This document shows, in pieces, positions 48,019 through 58,602 of a stretch of 64,000 nt of DNA (positions within the stretch are counted from its first letter, which is position 1; every line of letters begins with the position of its first letter). The DNA comes from Cornus controversa (Eukaryota; Streptophyta; Magnoliopsida; Cornales; Cornaceae). The stretch spans positions 26,279,797 through 26,343,796 of the forward strand of contig CM048850.1 in assembly GCA_026545225.1 (NCBI GenBank). The letters run 5' to 3'. Position numbers and translations under genes: made by a program. The notes beneath the pieces were generated by a model. It was given only the letters and a program-made list of their open reading frames with translations, was not told where the DNA came from and ran no database searches.

Positions 48019-48211
48019 CTTGTTCTACATTGGTTTTCACTTGAGGACTAGAAAAACCAGCCTCTCTCATGACTCTACTAACACTTGGGTCATCTAAGAT
48101 TGAGATTATGAGCTGCTCTATCTCTACTTTCAAAGCCAAAATGGGCTGCTGTTGGTTTTCAATGGGGCCACGCCGTTGGTGAGCCTGCGCAAGCATGAAG
48201 GCAGCAACCAA
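48003..48211 (-). pseudogene. Captured fragment of an SMXL (SMAX1-like) gene, antisense
   Basis: Minus-strand frame with [20 protein letters not shown], then [20 protein letters not shown] and [19 protein letters not shown]. This is the double Clp-N region of SMAX1-like proteins, the nuclear repressors degraded in karrikin/strigolactone signalling; the GPIENQQQP form suggests the SMXL4/5 subgroup. The frame is open through the match. The rest (middle domain, AAA-like domain, EAR motif) is absent. It is opposite to the transposase, so read-through transcription would give antisense RNA to the family. Confidence 0.78.
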
Positions 48212-49385
48212 GGCTAATGGCTTGTGTTACTATGCTTGCAGCTTCAGAAGTTAGAGAGTGATGAGTAGTATAACCTCCTGTCCTCATCTTCAGAAGTTAG
48301 AGAGTGATGAGTACTATAGGCAAATTTAGTACATATATATATATATATGCACACCATCACAGGTGCACTTGTTGGGGCTTACTTGTTGACACACACCTCT
48401 CACAAGCGCACTCTTATGGATTTGATTTGCTATTCTATTATTGAGGACTTAATTTGCCATTCTGTTATTGAGGGTTTGAATTGCTAATATTCTATTATGA
48501 GTTTTGATGTTATTTTGCTTTAGGGACAAAATTTTGGGTTGGATGGTATACTTGTTGGAAAATCTGTTATAGCTATTTGACTTGCTGAAAATGTGTTCTA
48601 GATAGTATACTTGCTGGAAAATTTGTTCTAGCTATTTCACTTGCTTAAAATTGTGTTCTAGATGGTATACTTGCTGTTTGAAATATGTTTTACCGAAATT
48701 TTAATGCTGCCAGAAAATCTACTTTGCTGAATTGTTCAACTTGCTGCCATAAATCTAAAGTTGCTGGAAATTGAGTTTGGCTGTCCTAAATTGCTCTATA
48801 TAGCTGCCATTTAAAATGCTGAATTGCTGAAACTGTTTTCTGAAATATGCATGTTGCTGACTTGAGAAATTTAATGGGCTGATTTGAGATTTTAATAGTG
48901 CTGATTTGGTAATTAAATAGTGCTGATTTGGGTTTAATAAGTTGTTGTTCTGAGAAAGTAATTGTGCTGATTTGAGACTTATAAGGTGCTGATTTGAGAT
49001 TTTAATAGTGCTGATTTGAGAACTCAATAGTGCTGATTTAAGATTTTTAGAGTGCTGATTTTGCTGTCTTAAAAAGGCTATCCTGCTGAATTTTCTATCT
49101 ACTATCATGCTAATTTTTCTATGCTATCGTGCTGAACTCCATATGCTATTATGCTAAATTTGTTATGCTACTTTACTAAATTATATTTCACTGCATTATG
49201 TTTGCTAAAGTATGTTGTGTTTAACTGTGTTCATGCTCCTTATATTTTGTGATTTAAGTGGAATGCATGGATATGTTTATGTACCTATATATCATATATG
49301 ATTTGAGGCACCAAAATAAATACGTATGGTATTCTAATCATAAATCTATTCAAAAACTATGAATGGATGGAAATCCATAAAGTTG
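48206..49385 (+). other. CACTA 3' interior with TGCTG-type minisatellites
   Basis: 48230-48315 has a duplicated TTCAGAAGTTAGAGAGTGAT. 48540-48680 repeats a GTATACTTGCTGGAAAAT segment. 48860-49075 is an array of TGCTGATTTGAGA units. No genes. Confidence 0.6.
48860..49075 (+). repeat. Minisatellite, unit about 27-29 bp (TGCTGATTTGAGA core)
   Basis: At least seven imperfect units of the form TGCTGATTTGAGATTTTAATA are in view. Units are variable in length and spacing. Confidence 0.7.
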
Positions 49386-49561
49386 TTACCGTGTGTGACA
49401 AGCAGCAAGTTTTCTAAAGGAAATTTATGTGCAAGGGCCTTAACAATCTGCTCATATCTGGTCCTTGCACCAACGACTGTCTCTTCCCATTTTGGCAACT
49501 TGAGTTCCTCGAGCAAACAATCTATGTCAGTACATAGAATAGTTTTTGCAGACTTATAAAG
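49386..49561 (-). pseudogene. Captured fragment of a histidine-phosphatase (phosphoglycerate-mutase-like) gene, antisense
   Basis: Minus-strand frame with DCLLEELKLPKWEETVVGAR then TRYEQIVKALAHKFPLENLL and LVTHG. The C-terminal catalytic LLLVTHG motif and the WEET..ARTRYEQI block fit plant phosphoglycerate-mutase-like family proteins; the substrate in plants is unclear. The N-terminal RHG motif is absent. A second open stretch at 49690-49830 on the same strand (ELEDVVERQSNQYG) may or may not belong to it. Like the SMXL piece it is antisense to the transposase. Confidence 0.68.
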
Positions 49562-50102
49562 GAAAGTGAAAAGGAATATATATCAAGTATACCTCTTTAT
49601 ATATTCAGTGTTTCATTTCATTATATATTGATATTTTTGTGCTTTCTCTGTTGTACTTGCTCCATTGACCCTCTCTCTTTAAATCCCAGGATAATGAACC
49701 AGTGCAGCAGTAGCAGCAGCAGCAGTAGCATTCTCTCCTGTTGTACTTGCTCCATATTGATTCGATTGCCTCTCAACTACGTCTTCAAGTTCAGTGTTTT
49801 GCTTAGGTTCATTTGTAGCTAGAATATTCGTCGTTTAAATGTTCACTGTATATTTGTTAATGGTTGTATTTTTTAAGCATACTGAATGTGTTAGCTTTGA
49901 ATCCGCAAATTAGATATGCACATACTTTTGGTTTGGGATGAAAGTTATTCAAACTGTGTTTTTGGGTTGACTTTCATTTGAATGTTTTTAGCTTCGGATG
50001 CAAATTGATGTTGGTATTGTGTGTATGGCATCACAGGTTTTTGGATTAGGTTTCACAGGTTTTTGGAATGAGGTATAGAAAGAATTTAAAAAAAAAAAAA
50101 AA
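49562..50102 (+). other. CACTA 3' interior, unassigned
   Basis: A short CAG-rich repeat (49704-49730) and AT-rich DNA ending in an A-run (50089-50104) just before the subterminal repeats. No gene recognised. Confidence 0.5.
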
Positions 50103-50701
50103 AACCTTATAAGGCAGACAATGGCTGCCCTTAATAATTTCTTTTAAGGCGGGCCTAGCCCGCCCTTAATAATATCATGTGGGTAACTTCTAAGGCAGGT
50201 CAGAAACGCCGTTAATATTTTAGCTTCTACAGCGGTCCACAAACGCCGTTAATATCTTACTTTGTAAGGCGGGCCAAAGCTGCCCTTAAAAAAATTTCGT
50301 TTAGCTTTTAAGGCGGCTAGAAGCTGCCCTTAATATTAGATTTTAAGGCAAGCATTGGACGTCGTAAAGAAATAATATTTTAAGGCGGTAATTAACCGCC
50401 CTTAATAATTAAGATTCTAAGGCAATCACTAACCGCGGTAAATAATTACAGTTCTATGACATGTATTGACCGCCTTGAATAATGCAACTTTTAAGACACT
50501 CAATAACCGCCTTGAAAAATAATATTAAAGGCGTTTCTGAAATTATTAAAGGCAGTTTTTGAATGCCTTTAAAAAATTTCCGCATACCTTTAAAAAAACT
50601 TCGTAATCATAACACCTTAATAGAGGGCAGGCAATTGTGCGCCTTAAAAAGTCATTTAAGGCAGTTTTGGCCCATCGTAAAAGACTAATTTTCTTGTAGT
50701 G
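50103..50701 (+). repeat. Right subterminal repeats and TIR of the CACTA element
   Basis: About a dozen copies of TTAAGGCGGGCC / GCCCGCCCTTAATAAT-type inverted motifs, ending CTTGTAGTG, the complement of the left terminus. The density of these repeats is much higher than at the left end. Confidence 0.85.
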
Positions 50702-50772
50702 TATTCTGCAAAGAATTCGTTCTATTGCGAAGTGCGGTAATTATAATTTGAGACGCACTCACACACGAATCA
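50702..50772 (+). repeat. Family A LTR copy 3, last piece
   Basis: Starts with the duplicated TAT and runs to the LTR terminus CACACGAATCA. Flanked on the right by CGAAG, not TACAG as on the left of the first piece. Confidence 0.82.
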
Positions 50773-50942
50773 CGAAGTCAAGAGAAGAATAATCATCAAG
50801 AATACGTCTTGCAAAGGACGAATGTGTCTATTGTCATCAGAAAGGGCATTGGAAGAAAGATTGTTCGAACAAAGACAAGTTAGATATGAACCTTGCGAGA
50901 AAAGTAGATGACAAAGAAGAATCAGCCTTAACTAAGCATTAG
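50773..50942 (+). pseudogene. Ty1/copia gag fragment with zinc knuckle
   Basis: The frame from 50775 has one TAA near 50790, then SSRIRLAKDECVYCHQKGHW and KKDCSNKD, a CX2CX4HX4C nucleic-acid-binding knuckle typical of copia gag. It ends at TAG (50940). Only the end of gag is present. It is probably part of the pre-existing DNA in which element A inserted. Confidence 0.7.
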
Positions 50943-51031
50943 AAACATAATAAATGAGCGTAGAATGGGTTGTTGACGTTTATAAGAAGTGTTTGGATTA
51001 CTGAATGATCAAAGGAAGGAGCTGACACGTT

Positions 51032-51760
51032 TTGTCCTTCTTATTTCTCTCATTCATCGTGGTTTTGATGGCATGTGAAAGAGGTCACAATAAAGCGTCC
51101 AAAAGTACAAAAAATTGCATTGTCTTCAACTTACAAATGTTTGAGTATGATATTAATTATAACAACTTTCTAAATGTTGTTGGATGTCAGGCTATGAGGA
51201 TTGAACGTAAAGTGAATTTGCTAGATATCAAGTGCAGATGGCAATTAGAATTTGTGACATATTTTGAAAATTATGGGTGGCAATCCTTGTATGACTTGAG
51301 TGAAACCGTTGTATCATACATGGTTAGATATTTCTGTGGCAATATAATTTCTTCGAGTTTAAATTAATTGAAATTTGTAACCAAGTTCTATGGTGTTCGG
51401 ATTGAGGTTACTACTGACACCATTGTTGGTATTCGTGGAGTACAAGAAGAAGAGAATGACATTGTTTTGCCATATGTCGAGGGTAATCCCAATAGGTCAA
51501 CCACGAATGACATGATTTAGCTTTTGTGCATTCCTAATGCACCTAGGCCTTTGGATAGGTTACATTCCCTTTATATCACCTATAATGTTTTAGCTCTGAA
51601 CCTTGTGGTCTCATATAATCTTGCTCCACATGCTGACAAAGGAAATCTGATCAAGAGTTGGGCTGAGATGTTATATCATATAGTTAAGGAGGATGTCATC
51701 AATCTTCTAGCTACTATTGTAAGGACTATGATCTTAGCTACTCGACACTCGAGGTCCTCT
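51032..51760 (+). pseudogene. Degenerate plant retroelement-associated ORF
   Basis: One frame with stops at 51365 and 51518. Segments such as KFYGVRIEVTTDTIVGIRGV, NDIVLPYVEGNPN and NLAPHADKGNLIKSWAEMLY resemble the plant-transposon domain (PF20167-like) found in ORFs beside gypsy polymerases, although it is not close to ORF2 of A or B. The call is from general pattern only. Confidence 0.42.
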
Positions 51761-54700
51761 TTCTTTGTATATCACAATCCTCTCTCTCTAAAATTCTCTT
51801 TGTATCACAATCTCATCTCTCTATCTCTAAAAGATTATCTCTATATCATGATTCTCTCTCTATATATATATAATCTCTTTCTCTCTCTTTGGCTCTCTCC
51901 CAATCCTCCTCTCTCTAAGATTTTCTCTATTTATATATATATATGCAAAAAGCCCATAATTTTATTGAATCAAGTTACAGGTGGCGGTTGATAAATACAT
52001 ATACATATATATGTGCATACATAGGTGTTGTTATTAATTGAATTTTATAGTTTCCTAGGACTTACAAAATGGGTCGGGTCCAAATGTTTGAAGTTCATAG
52101 AAATTAGAGTTATTCTAAGGGGTTGGCAGGTTGTCATGTTAATGGATCAGGGCGGGTCCTACAAATAGATCGGGTCAAAACACATTATAAATTATTATTT
52201 ATCTCTTTTGTTACATATTAACCTTGATAATATCTGTTTATTTTTTATTTCTGAAAAAAATAGTTTTCTTGGATAAACGGGTTGGGTCAAAACATATTAT
52301 AAATTATTATTTCTCTTTTGTTACATATTAGTCATTGTAAATGTGCCGGGTTGCATAAATAGGTCGGATTCTTGTAAACAGATTGGAGTTTATATAAATA
52401 TATGGATCAGTTCATACTAACTTGTTCTCTTAGCTTTGAATTTTATAAAATAGTATAAAATTTAAAAGAATTTCCGAATAATGTTATTGAATTTATGTGA
52501 TCAAGCAAATTTCTTCATTTCAACATACAAGTTAATATGGGTTTGTGTTTTTATTCGTTCATTTTTTTCTATCTGAATATAATGATCGAATTAGCCCAAA
52601 TTAAAAATGACATTTACATTTTTTAAAATTTAAAAACGGATCAATATGTTGGCGGGTTGACTCGACCCATATTTGACCCGTCTATATTCAACTCGTTAAA
52701 AATGGATTGAATATGGGTCACAACCCATATTGATCCACCCATATTTGAACCGGTCCAAATCCGTCTATTTTGCCAGGCTTACTTCTAAAGAATGTGAGTG
52801 TAATAATCCAAAACACAGAAAAGGTAAGTGTAATAAACCCTAACCAGAGGAGAGGTAAGATTAATTTACCATTTGTATTATTGTTATACTATGATGAAAT
52901 ATTTGATTGGGCCATTTATTTACACAAATGTATCAATCTTAATACCACTTGAATTCATCAAAAACTTAAAAGTTGGGAACCATATGTACAAACACAAGTA
53001 CGACACGATATGGTCTCGGTGGTACTTAAAAAAAAATTGGACATAGATACGGCAGAGATGTGCCAAAAAAATAATAATATAATATATTATCTAAAAAAAT
53101 TAGGAACAGAGGCAAATATATATATATATATATGTTTGCTCATTTTATCCATATAATAGTTAATGAAATCACTAATTTGAAGCTTAGAACTAGATGTTTG
53201 TTGTTTTTGTTTTTCATAATTTTATATTATTTTTTTAATTAACGTGTAATATATTTTAAATTGCATTGAGTCTTATTTTTCTAAGAAAAATAATCACAAA
53301 TATTCTAAAAGTGTTCCAAATGTGTCATTATCGTATCAATGTCGTGTCCCAACCGTGTCCAAGTAAAAAAAAAATATTCAACAAAATAATTAAATATAAG
53401 ACACTTTTACTCGTGTCCGACACTTGTTTTAGTGTTCTATACCGTCATGACACCTCTAGAAGAAGTGTTCGTGCTTTTTAAATTAAAAATTATTTTTTAT
53501 AAACTTAAAAATGCATTTCTATTTGTATTTTAATAAATCTTACTTAAAAAGAAAAATTAACATAAGAATGACAAAACTTTGTTTGTTGTGATGTATTTTG
53601 CCACAGTGCATGAGCGTGAAACGTTCTTAAATGCTGTCCTACCAAACTCCAGTTTGTATTATTGGTGTTACATGAGGAGAATTTTGGTTGTTGGGCGGGC
53701 CATGCATTTATTAATTTGCACAATGTATCAATCTTATTTTAAATAATTGTGCTACACACATAAAAAATAATCTCACTTAAATGCATCTAAGGCTTGAAAG
53801 TCTTCCAACAGCGGTATGCATTATATGAAGAGAAAGCAACCGATTGATGAAGAGAAAGTAACAAACCGAGATAATTCAATACAACACAACGTTATGAACA
53901 CGATAGCAAGGCAAACTCATGGAAATATCCCTTCATCACAGATAAATAGATTTCATTTTTTGACTATACTTTTCAGTTCCAAATCTAACCCTAATCAATT
54001 TTTGTGCCTCTATTCCTATTCTCATGAGTTTAGAATTTGGAATGTCTTTGATTAGAATTGTCTTAGTAATTCTAAGAAAATAACTGAACTAGTTTTGTAT
54101 TGCCATTTTAATAGTGTGTTAAATATTTATAATAGAACCACTTTGTAATTTCTTTATATATAAGCTCTATTATGAATCATTTGAGTGATTCTCATTATTT
54201 TTAGTGTTTGATTCAGCAATCTACTCTACTATGAAGCATGTTATAGTTAAAATTTCATCAATTTTGTAAGTGCAAACTTCTACTTAAGTATTTATTCCAG
54301 AACCTTAGATCCAAAATCTATAGTTAGTACTAGACAAGGGAGAGATAAAAACCTTTGGAAAAAGAAAAAAAAAATCCTTATTGATGTTTTATTTACCATC
54401 TTGTAAAAAGGTAATCTTTTTTTTGGTGGTAGAGCTTTGATTAAACGGCACATCAAAGCTTTAAGCTTCAAAAGCTTTTGGCTCCAACCGATCATGTCCT
54501 TTTTCGGTCTAGGCTCTCGTAGGAAAATTGTGAAGGGTAAAACAAGTTGATTCGGACATTTTTCTCTTATTTTAGGAGGTGTTAAGTTTGATATCATGCA
54601 TGGGAATATGGTTCGAAGTTAGAATTTAGCTTTTATTAAAATAGATGCAAGTAGTCAAAAATAATTAAAGAGTAGTATTTTTTTCAAATTGACAGATCTT

Positions 54701-55149
54701 AGTCAATATAGATTTGCGGTGATGCTACCTTATGAAATATATCAAGTTTTGAAAAAAATTAAGCCATGTAATTAAAGATAAAACTTGAAAGGAAACATTC
54801 AAATCTAACTTGAGTTCAACCCAATCCTTAGACAGGTTTGGACAACTCATTTTTACATTACCCAAAGAAGAAAAGATATAATAATAATAATAATAATCAA
54901 TTCTAGCTTAATTCGTGGTTATTAATAAGTATACTTTTAACCGAATTTTATGAAAAAGAGAAAATAACAGTTTCTCCAACTCATCTTGTTTCCCTGAGCT
55001 AGCCAGTATTCACTGCTCCTACTCATCTTGCTAGGATGCATTTCTTCCTTCTGCGAAGACTTTGAAATTTTTTCTTTCAATATCTAGAAATACATATTTA
55101 CATGTGAAGGTTTCGATGATAATATATAACCAAAATTTTAAAGAAAGAT

Positions 55150-55207
<58 letters not shown>

Positions 55208-57378
55208 CTCATCATTTGCATTGAAAACATATATAATCATTTCATAAAGGGTGTTGATTATTCACTCATACTCGATATTAAGTATTATTTTTGAATTCTA
55301 GTACGTGAATGGTTCAAACGATGCGTTAATTAATGTGAATGAAAAGAGCCATGTCTAATGAGTTTGAATTATCATGCCAAGTGTATTGTCCATGTTACAT
55401 GAGCAAGACTAATTGGGCCACTCATTTGTGCAAGTTAGTTGGCCTTCCTCACTCTTTTTTCGGTTGTTTTGCTTTTCTTCTTTGTGGGTTGGCTTCCATG
55501 CTCTCTTCCTCTGCGCATCTTGGGTTGGTTCTGTCCCTTTTGAGTCTCTTCAGACCTCTTTCTTTTCTTTTTTGTGCCCCTCACACATTTATTTTTTCTA
55601 TTTGTATTTGAATATATCTTACTTAAAAGGGAAAATTAACATAATTAATAATGACAAAACTTTGGTTGTTGAGCGTCAAACCTACTTAAATTCAGTCCTA
55701 CCAAAGCTCTAATTTGTATTATATTTCACTATGATGAAAATTTTGGTTGGGCCATTTAATACAATGTCTCCACACTGTGCATGAGCGTGAAAGCCCTGCC
55801 AAAGCCCTAATTTGTATTATTGCTGTACTATGATGAAAATTTTGGTTTACACAATATGATTCGTGCTACACATGGAAAATTATGTTCCACTTGAATTCAT
55901 CAAAAGCTTAAAAATTAGGAAGCACGGATACCGATACAAATACGGAAGCAATACGATATGAACCTGACGATACGACAAACTTCAAAACAATAAGACACGA
56001 ATACAGCAGAAATACGTCAAAAAATAATAATATATTATAAATCTTACATTAAAAGAAAAATTAACATAAGAATGACAAAACTTTGGTTGTTGTGGAGGTA
56101 TTTTGGCACAATTTCTTAATGTGGTCCCACCAAAGCTCTAATTTGTAGTTCGGAAATTTATTTTTTCTATTTGTATTTTTCAATAAATATTACTTAAAAA
56201 AAAGAAAACGTAACATAAGAAAAGACCAAACCTTGGTTGTTGTGGCGTATTTTGGCACACACTGCATGAGTGTGAAACCGACTCCTACCAAAGCTCCAAT
56301 TTGCATAAATTATTGCTATACGATGATGAATATTTTGGTTGTTGGGCCATTTATTTTTTCTATTTGCATTTTAATAAATCTTACTTAAAAAGAAAAACTA
56401 ACATAAGAATGACAAAGCTCCAATTTGCGTTAGAAAATTTTGATTGTTCCATTTATTCACAGAGTATCAGACTTCACTTAAAAATCGTACTACATGCACT
56501 GAAAATGGGTCTCGCTTGAATGCATAAAAAAGCTTCTAGCTAGGTTTCACTTTTTGTCGATAGTTTTGAATTTTAAAATCATTGAGTTAACGAATAATTA
56601 TTTTTCAATTCAATATCTTCTCTATCTCGTGATTGAGTTAACGTATTATTATTTTTCCTCCGTATCTTCCATTTACCCTTAAACACAATCCGAAGTATTT
56701 TTTTTAAAAAAAGAAAAAGAATAAAATAATAGATTAAGATTCATTAATAGTCAAATTGTTCGATCAATTATTAGATTGAAAGCACGGACATTTCATTAAG
56801 GATGCTATATTCGTGTCGGACACCGTATCGAACACTCTTCGAATACATGTCAGACACTTTGTAGAAGTGTTCTGATAATTTTTTTTTAAAATACTTATCG
56901 GACACTCCTCGGACACTTCTAGCGCACTCTCTTTTGACACTCTTGAAACACGTGTCGAACACTTCGTAACAGTGATGTATATTCAAGTATTTCAAAAGAA
57001 AATTATATACGATCAAGTTATGATTAAAAATCTAAACTAAATATACGTAGAAGACTAAATAAGTCTGGTTCTTTAATCTATTTGTTTATTTTTATTTATA
57101 AGTTTGTTTGGTTATTAATTAGTTGATGATGAATTCAAGTATTTCTCTAATGTAGTTTTTTTTTGTTGAATAATTAATATATATTAATATATTATATTAT
57201 TATTTTATTGTTGTATCAATTCTTAAATTTTTTGTATTATTGTGTCCGTATCGTATTATACATGTACGTGCTCCTTAACATCTCTTTATTCTTTCCTGAA
57301 TGCTTTCACTCACATGCTAAATTAATTATCGCTGTGGGAATTCCTGTATTCCAGTACTATATTACGCGATGAAAAACA
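51761..57378. other. AT-rich intergenic DNA with dispersed repeats
   Basis: No supported gene. CT-rich tracts at 51762-51930; GGGTCGGGTC-type words at 52070-52760, including a near-duplicate of about 50 bp (52173-52224 and 52283-52332); a (TA)n tract at 55153-55204; and GTGTCGGACAC-type words at 53290-53470 and 56785-56970. A repeated unit is listed separately. Confidence 0.6.
52790..56540 (+). repeat. Dispersed, partly tandem AT-rich unit
   Basis: A module with TTTGTATTTTAATAAATCTT, then ACTTAAAAAGAAAAATTAAC, ATAAGAATGACAAAACTTTG and a TTTTGGTTGTTGGGCCATTT block recurs near 53517, 55600, 56036, 56170 and 56365, with related pieces at 52870 and 55730-55930. Copies are diverged and cut. Confidence 0.65.
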
Positions 57379-58511
57379 TATGAGATATAAATTTGTAATT
57401 GGCATATTTCGGTGATCAAAACTTGATTGATCGAGTTGTAATTTTTGGATTATTCTTTGTATCGATCATCGACATCTTCGAGCTGACACTCAAGTGCATG
57501 GAAGCCTACAAATCAGTATGAACACCATAGAGTACAGGTAAGTATGGTGAGGACACTCTGCACTTTTTAGTTCCGAGTCTATTTTGAAAAAATAGGGTTT
57601 AAATGAAAATTTTAGGATTTTTCAAAGTAGGACCGGTCCCCAATATTTAGGACCGGTCCAAATTTTCTCGGCAGTTTAGTTTCTGCAGGTTTTCAAAAAG
57701 TCCCACCGGTCCTATTTATTTGGCACCGGTCCAACTTAGCCTGTTCCAAATAGGAAATAAATTTTGACGAAAATTCTGATTCCTATTGGGTTTAAAACTT
57801 TTAGGAAAGTTCTATTTTGGTATTCAACTCTTTTCCAAGTAGAATTAGGACTTCCTTGCCTATATATATGTATTCATATTTTCTCTACAAAAGAGACCCT
57901 GGAATATTATTTTTAAAGAGAGAAAGTATATGCATAATAATTAGGGTTTATATATTTTTAAGAACACACATCCATAATACACGAGTGATTTTTAGGATGG
58001 TGTTCTACTTCTGATTAGCTGCTCAGAGACTGCATCAAATCGATTTGCTGATCAGAACATTGGATTGAAGGTTCTTCGCTTGCTTGCTTGCTGAGGAAAA
58101 AGGGTAACCAAATTGCACTACGAAGGGAACAAAATATTTGCTGAGTATTTTGGTTCTTCCAGCAACCTTTCTGTAAGGGTGGTGACGTTAGCCGGAAGTC
58201 TGCAGCAGTTGGACGTGTTGTCGCAATCATAAGCCTGAGGTGTTCCGCATCAGATCCTTGATAGAGTGAAGAGGGGTGTGAGACTGAGACAGAGTCTGTT
58301 GTACTTTGCTTCATCATAGTGAATTGGTTCCCTGAGGCGTGCCACCTCCGTCCGTGGTTTTTCCCACATTTATTTGCTTGCTTTAATTGTTTGATTAATT
58401 GGACTTAAAATTGAATTAATTAAAAATTAAGCAAACGAGCAAGTGATCCTATTCACCCCCTCTAGGTTCTAAAATACTTTTCGCAACCGTTTCCGCACCG
58501 CGCAACTCACA
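57379..58511 (+). repeat. 5' LTR of the copia element (1133 bp)
   Basis: Begins TATGAGATATAAAT (TG mutated to TA; the 3' LTR has TGTGAGATATAAAT) and ends CAACTCACA. It carries GGACCGGTCC-type palindromes at 57628-57742 and a TATA-like TATATATATG at 57861. It has about 20 bp more than the visible 3' LTR within the palindrome block. Confidence 0.88.
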
Positions 58512-58513
58512 AT

Positions 58514-58525
58514 TGGTATCAGAGC
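58514..58525 (+). other. Primer binding site of the copia element
   Basis: TGGTATCAGAGC, complementary to the 3' end of initiator tRNA-Met, two bases after the LTR. This is the usual copia site. Confidence 0.92.
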
Positions 58526-58602
58526 AGTGTTCTCTAATTTGTGATTAGTTCCTTACGAAGTATTTTTAAAATCAAAATTTATTTTTGTTTTCAAAAATTA
58601 TC

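Larger units (their letters stand above)
25511..50701 (+). mobile_element. CACTA (En/Spm) DNA transposon, 25.2 kb, with captured gene fragments
   Basis: Left end CACTACAAGA, right end CTTGTAGTG (its inverse), 3-bp target duplication TAT on both sides (25508-25510, 50702-50704) inside a family A LTR. Subterminal repeats with CG-rich inverted motifs flank both ends. It encodes a TNP2-type transposase and an En/Spm-type second protein, both damaged. The size far exceeds a minimal element: the excess is a Helitron, AT-rich DNA and at least six fragments of unrelated host genes. Confidence 0.93.
4596..50772 (+). mobile_element. Athila-like element A, degraded host of the nested insertions
   Basis: A Ty3/gypsy element read as: 5' LTR remnant, PBS, gag, protease/RT/RNase H fragment, leader and ORF2 fragment, then a 3' LTR-like copy split by B2 and the CACTA. 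Its own sequence is only 4596-6484, 7908-11480 and the three LTR pieces. It lacks the RNase H end, the integrase, the ORF2 C-terminus and the polypurine tract, so it cannot move by itself. The 5 bp after the last LTR piece are CGAAG (50773-50777); the matching left copy would be off-window. Confidence 0.75.
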
